64,000 nucleotides of DNA, taken from assembly GCA_014529385.2 (NCBI GenBank), contig CM043963.1, positions 99,554,412 through 99,618,411 of the forward strand, given 5' to 3'. This document shows, piece by piece, positions 58,581 to 64,000 of this stretch. Below the pieces are notes generated by a model. It worked only from the letters and a program-made list of their open reading frames with translations, made no database searches and had not been told where the DNA came from. Numbering within the stretch: the stretch's first letter is position 1; each line of letters starts with the position of its first letter. The translations under genes were made by a program, and so were the position numbers. Origin of the DNA: Adiantum capillus-veneris. Lineage: Eukaryota > Streptophyta > Polypodiopsida > Polypodiales > Pteridaceae.

Positions 58581-61100
58581 AAATAGGCTCCTACAAGCTG
58601 AAAATCGATTTGTGTTGCTATAAGCATCTAAGTGAGCACTTAGTCTCTGCATTGGCAAGTTCAGTTCCCCTACCCACCAAGTATCAGGTTGGCTTGGTTA
58701 ACTGACTCTGAGACTTAGTTACTGGCTTGGAAACTCTCCCAGGACTCCCACAAAGCAAGAGGGCGCCCCCTAGCTGCTAAAGCTGATCTGGAGTGGGCTG
58801 GAACCTGTTCCCACACAGTCCCGAGCCCTCGGTACCTCCCCGGGCAATTTTGAGAAAATTTGATTCTAGGCTAAAACGGGTCTTATGAGTCGGATTTTGA
58901 TGCCGAAAATTGCTATAGCAAGCTCTAACTAAGGCATACTGGCCCGAGTACCTGCCATATTTAGCAGCCCGCGGGGTCCAAAAATGCATTTTTTTGAAAT
59001 TCGGGGTACGGGTGCAGTTTTTCGAGACGATCAAAACTGGACGGGTCGGGTGACCAAAAACTTACTATTTTTGGAATTTTTTTACAAAAATTATTTTAAT
59101 TCAGATTTCGGAGCTTTAAAACATTCTAAACATTATGGCACTAACAGAATCTGGAAAACTGCTAAAAATAGTAACTTATTCCATTATTTTCATTTCAAGG
59201 TACAATGGTGTTCTTTTTTGATCGGGGTCAAGGACCTTACAGAATATACATGCCTAGTGACATTCTTAGTGAACATATGTGCATCTAATGATGAGGAAGC
59301 TTTACATGATTACACAGATGGCACATATGGTCTCACTAATGATGACATTATTTTTCTTGACGATGACAAGGATAGGGGTTATGATTTAGGGCTACCCATC
59401 CATCTATACAATATCACGTTCCCATGACCGTCTAGGGGAGTGCAAATACTTAGGTTACGGTTCTATGTTGTTTGATTCTTTTCAATAAAGATTGGTGCCT
59501 CTTCCCATTGATGTGTCTCTTAAAGGTATTCCTTGTGTTTTCTAGTGTGTACAAGAACGCATTGTGATAGTTGAAATTTTGAACTTCATGCAGTCTTTGT
59601 CTAGTTCACTCTTTGAATCAAGCACAATCATCAACACGAACAGGTGTTTCTTGCCCATTATCATTGCCTGTTGTCTTTGTTAGCATCCATGTTTGTCTGC
59701 TTTAATTGTGATTGGTAGCACAATATTCAACACATTTTCTTACTATTAAATATTAATTTCAATATAATTTTATGTCATAGTCCCTTGTCTAGATTTATGA
59801 ATCAAGAAATCTGACTAAGCTAGTTTGACCAAGATAGACATTAGAGATCTGCTCTAAATACCATGTGAAATTCCTTCCTAATTGTCAATGGTTACTTTAG
59901 GTTCTTAATCCAATATTATGAAGCAATGTGTTCAATGTACTAGCTAGTGCTTTCTAATGGGCTTAATCCCTCTTGACCTTTAGCTGAATTATTATAAAGG
60001 GAGTTTACTATTGTGATGAGCTTGGGGAGGGTAACAGTGTCAATATCCCCGCCCAATGTTACAAAATTGAAATGAAATGAAAAACAAATAAACAAATAAA
60101 CAAAAAAACAAAAGTGCCAAAAATATAAAATGTTAAGCTGGAAGAGAAATCCCAGCTTGATTTGGTACTTTACTCACATGTATTGCTTATGGTACTAGAG
60201 CCCTAGAGGTTCCCAATGTGGACGCTTTTCCTTGAAAAGCAAAAAGCCGAAGGCATGCAAAATAAGCACACGTGTAAAAAATTGAATCAATGTGGAAAAC
60301 ACTTTGGGGGGTCAAACAAAGGGAGTTATTCAGGCGATGATTTCATACGCAATTCCTTTTATCATAACTTAACTAGAAGGTCTTCTAGGTATAGCCCCTA
60401 GTCATCCCTCGCCATGAAATACTTTGCTCTCGTGATTAAACGACTTAATTAACCAGAGAGAATTGAGAAGCTTGCCCATGGTAATAATAGTTGACCTCTA
60501 GTGCCTCTCTACAGTTAAATTAGCGACCCTATACTTGTTTCTTTTTTTACCTTTACAAGTGCTTATGCGTTTGATTATATTACAATTTAATGTTTATTGC
60601 TAAAAAATTTGTTTAATATTTTGTTACCAATCAATCTATGTGCATATTCATTGCATATGCATTTTAATTATATATGTTCTATGAGAATGCAATTATTGTG
60701 TCATTTTTTATTGATTTTGTAGTGTGAAGAAAGCTAAAGAGATTAATCTCAGATGATCTTCCACCTCGATGAACGGGCTTCACCTTACTAGCTTCCGAGG
60801 ATGGAATATACATTAGGAAGGGGGGTGTGTTAAACCACTTACAGACACCCTATCACCTTTGACGAACGCCTTATCACTTTATTTGGGTCATGGACCGGGC
60901 TTGTTGGTCTTATAGGTGCATAGATGATCGTCGATGAGAGACGCACCACTTACCTCATTTTAACATTATTTTTGCTATCATCGACCACTGTGGACACCCA
61001 TGTGTGAATGGGTCAAGTTCATATAAAAGGTCCATTTTGACCTAAAATCCTCATTCTTGAGGTGCATGCTAAAGAAGTGCTCTTGCTCTATCTCTACCTT
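58581..61100. other. Non-coding DNA, nothing recognised
   Basis: The longest frame (58984-59427) has no recognisable motif or splice context. A GGAAGGGGGGTGTGTTAAACC sequence at about 60817 resembles a polypurine tract plus LTR start but lacks an identified partner. Confidence 0.4.
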
Positions 61101-61120
61101 CTTCTCCATCGTGGGCTCAT

Positions 61121-61222
<102 letters not shown>

Positions 61223-61980
61223 GCATTGTGACGGCATTAGCAGCGGCAAGGCGGTTGAGTGCGGCAACGGTGGCTCCTTCTTCTTCATGGCACAGAATCC
61301 TTCATGATGGCAAGCATCGAGCAGTGAGTGACACACCATTGCCCCCCTTTGAGCTTACTAGAATAATCTCGTTGTGTGCTTGCAACCATTTGTGGCTCGC
61401 ACACAGTGTTCGGCAAGTCCCCCAACACATGCGCTAAAAGCACACAGCTCGATCTAGGTTCTGGGATGCACAAACTACAAGGGAGCACTTGATGGAGGCA
61501 ATCTACATTCTAGATGGCATTTTGAGATGCCATGTGCAGCTTGCTGCCAAAAACAACAACCTTCCAAGATGAAAGCTAAGTGGCACTGGGCAATATCCTT
61601 AGAGATTCTACCTTGTTGAGGATCTGCATCTTGAAAAGCCATATTTGAAAGAAGGCCCAATTCCTCAGCATTTTGAGACGCATGAGGAAACCCTGGCCGC
61701 TATGAATGATGTCATCTTGAGATTCAAAGGGTTGAAGCGGCTAGAGCCTGCACATTGGGGCAACATGATGAGGTAGTAAGTAGGAGCATTTGAGATGCTG
61801 CCCACAAGTAGGGTGGCTGAAGAAAGCATCTTGAAATGCAACAACAATTCCTTGAGATGTAGCGACATGCCAACCTATGAAATTTGCGACCATGCAACAA
61901 TGAAACCACCATTTTTTATAAAATTTTGAGAGACAATTATAGTGATTTTGAGTGTTGGCAAGCCCACCTCCTCCACCATG

Positions 61981-62184
61981 GTTCTGATACCACATGTGGG
62001 GATAGCCTAGGGCTTTTTTAATTGACATAGACTTGATACAACGGAGGAGAGCAATGGATAAGACCAACATGCACACAAAAAAGAAGAGAGTTTCATTAGG
62101 GTTCTTTTTCGCCTTTAAAGGCATTACAAGATGTTCACATATGCGAGACATATGCTAGCTACCCAAGTTGGGCTGATCCCAACA
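61981..62184 (-). mobile_element. Short putative LTR with primer-binding site
   Basis: On the minus strand a 190-bp segment starts TGTTGGGATCAGCCC (62184) and ends CCCCACA (61995). After TG comes TGGTATCAGAAC (61992-61981), the usual initiator-Met tRNA primer site (TGGTATCAGAGC) with one change. This is typical of a copia or TRIM 5' LTR. No second LTR or pol domain was found. Confidence 0.5.
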
Positions 62185-64000
62185 TGTGTGCCATTATAAG
62201 GGGAGTGTAGACTCTCACTTGGAGATGGTTTAGATTGTTTAGATTTTTACATTTAAAAACTACTTGTTAATGTGTTAGTCGTACTAAGAGGTAATTGAGG
62301 CTTTTAAAAGCTAGTTTAAAAATTAAAACTCTCTAGTGACTAGGATTGTTTGATCTTGTTGTGTGAGAGTTATTGAACCACACTTTAAGACTGCATCTCT
62401 AAGGGTAGTTGGGGAGATGCATTACGGTTTTTAAATTGCTTGCAAGGATTGCATGAAGCTACCTGAGGCAAGGTGGTCGGATGCTTTTGTTGCTAAATCT
62501 ATGGGCTGCTGCGGAAAGGGTAGAAGCCAAAGGGGCTTAGAATACCTCAAGAGGGATGCGTTGATCCTTTCTTTTTGGCTTCTTAGGAGATATTCACCCT
62601 CCTGCCCCTCCTATGGTGGGAAATATGGTAGATTGTGCTTCTTCGGTTAGCTCAGCCATGTGATGGAGTTCAAGTGCATCAGGCTCTCTTTTCTTGTGGC
62701 AATGTTTGACCACCTGTCAAAGGTGCTCAATTCTTTTCAAAAGCTCAATTTAGGAGGTGTTTGATGTATCTTTTTTGGCTTGGCTTCTGCAGTGGTCTCC
62801 GTCTCTGGTACCTAGTTCTACTTATTTTCTTCCTCGGAGGGGGCCTAGTCTCCTTGGTGTGGCAGGAAGGTCTTGGCCGTGGCAACTTCAGTGGCATTTG
62901 CTTTTGGGCCTATTTGGTTCGAATGTCTCCTCCTTGGGTATGTTGTTACATTGTTGGTTCGGCTTTGTTTTGTATGTGGATTATGATGTTGATGGGGTAT
63001 GGGCACATCACACTCTATGTGAGTGAGTTTTGATGCGATGGCACCCATGCAATGGGGTCCTTTATGGTCATATTGGCTTGTTATGTGCTCCCTTGTAAAA
63101 AGACCAGTATGGACTGATATGGTAGTCAGCACACTCCTCTCCTCTTGCTTTTGTTTTGGTCTACTCTCCTTATGGTTGTGGTTGTTCCCCATGGCTCGAT
63201 GGGGCATGTGTAAATTTTGTGTTGATTATGTCTCCTCACCTTGTTTGGGTGAGTTTGAAAATTGATGTAGCGGTTACAACTCATTTGAGCGATTCCAATG
63301 TTTTTTTGCTTGCATATCATGTTTTGATATTAACCATGGTAAAATGCCCACATGTCAATCATCCCTCTATGTTGGAGACATATGCCCACATCCCTCTATG
63401 TTGGTGTATGATTTCTCTTTGTGAGTTGTAACTAATTGCATGTAAATTTTTTTCTTTCTTAGTAAGCTCTTGTTTGGGGTGTCCTTTTATTGTGTTCTTT
63501 AGGAATAAAGCACATGTTAGCACTCTACTATTGATCGATATGGCCCAAACATATCGAGCATGTTTCCACTTGCACTTTATCTCTATTAAACGAAATCTTT
63601 TGCAGATTCTAGAAATTAACATCCCCCCTTCCCTTGCAAAAAGAGGGCAAGACACAAATAACCCGCTTTAGACACCGATGCTATGCCTGTGATATCTTTG
63701 CCTCTCTTCCGCATTCGCCCTTGGAGAATGCATCTCTCTCTCCTTAATAAGCATGGGGCTGCGATTGCACGCAAGACCTCGACTGCAATTGTGACAGTGA
63801 GCTTGTCCCATACTAGTCCGGACTCATCAATTTGACTATCAAAAAACTGACATATCAAAGCACTCCCTCTCGGCGTTCGTTCAAAGAATGCAAAGAAATC
63901 TAAACATGAAGGCTAAAGTCCAAAACTAAAAGAAGTTCATGTGCACGCGGTAAAGAGGGAGACAGAAAGAAGAGAGGCCTTCTATGATTTTTTTGGAACC
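62185..64000. other. Non-coding DNA, nothing recognised
   Basis: Several overlapping short frames on both strands show no domain, splice or repeat support. Confidence 0.4.

Noticed and set aside
62757-63207. Membrane-protein-like frames rich in Trp/Leu
   Set aside because: Two overlapping plus-strand frames and an antisense frame have equal length, with no start context, splice signal or domain support.

Overview
This looks like nuclear DNA from a plant with a large, repeat-rich genome. Coding sequence is interrupted by short (about 60-90 bp) GT-AG introns. There are plant-type Ty3/gypsy and other LTR elements, long AT-rich stretches and microsatellites. A fern, another non-seed plant or a gymnosperm would fit, but the species cannot be fixed from the sequence. 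I see no ordinary single-copy host gene, rRNA or tRNA; almost everything recognisable belongs to transposable elements.

The main result is a three-level nest. (1) Positions 1-836 and 39158 onward are two halves of one LTR retrotransposon; a second copy of that family, lacking the insertion, lies at about 42.67-43.65 kb. (2) Between the halves sits an outer DNA transposon (837-39157) with matching 19-bp terminal inverted repeats (ATTAGGAAAAGTTTGGACT). (3) Inside it, an inner element of about 28.5 kb (3373-31907) has 31-bp imperfect inverted termini starting AACACC and an ATAT target duplication. The inner element splits one outer gene. Removing it rejoins the two halves in frame, with the HW half of a Ulp1-like protease at 31.9-33.3 kb and its Cys half at 2.7-3.4 kb.

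The outer element (about 9.8 kb without the inner one) has four genes in alternating orientation: an unknown gene (+, 1.57-2.56 kb), a histone H3-fold protein fused to a Ulp1/C48-like protease (-), an unknown acidic-tailed two-exon gene (+, 34.2-35.8 kb) divergent from it, and a five-exon gene (-, 36.1-38.7 kb) with features of an RNase H-fold transposase. The inner element carries an FCP1-like (HAD phosphatase fold) gene with two degenerate domains, a gene with a ParB/sulfiredoxin-like segment, and a gene resembling the DUF8039/DUF7869 transposase-associated proteins. About half of the inner element is made of arrays of one palindromic sequence family (CCCTATGGCCC..GGGCCATAGGG), seen nowhere else in the window. 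One array plus an FCP1 exon is tandemly triplicated with a 2.65-2.68 kb period.

The genes are near-complete but broken, by single-base frameshifts and by in-frame stops that are overwhelmingly TAG where CAG (Gln) is expected. This suggests cytosine deamination at CHG sites in silenced DNA. To the right lie gag fragments and LTRs of the retrotransposon family that hosts the outer element (39.2-47.6 kb), a decayed Ty3/gypsy element (about 49.6-56 kb) with a protease-like segment after integrase, and largely featureless DNA with microsatellites (56-64 kb).
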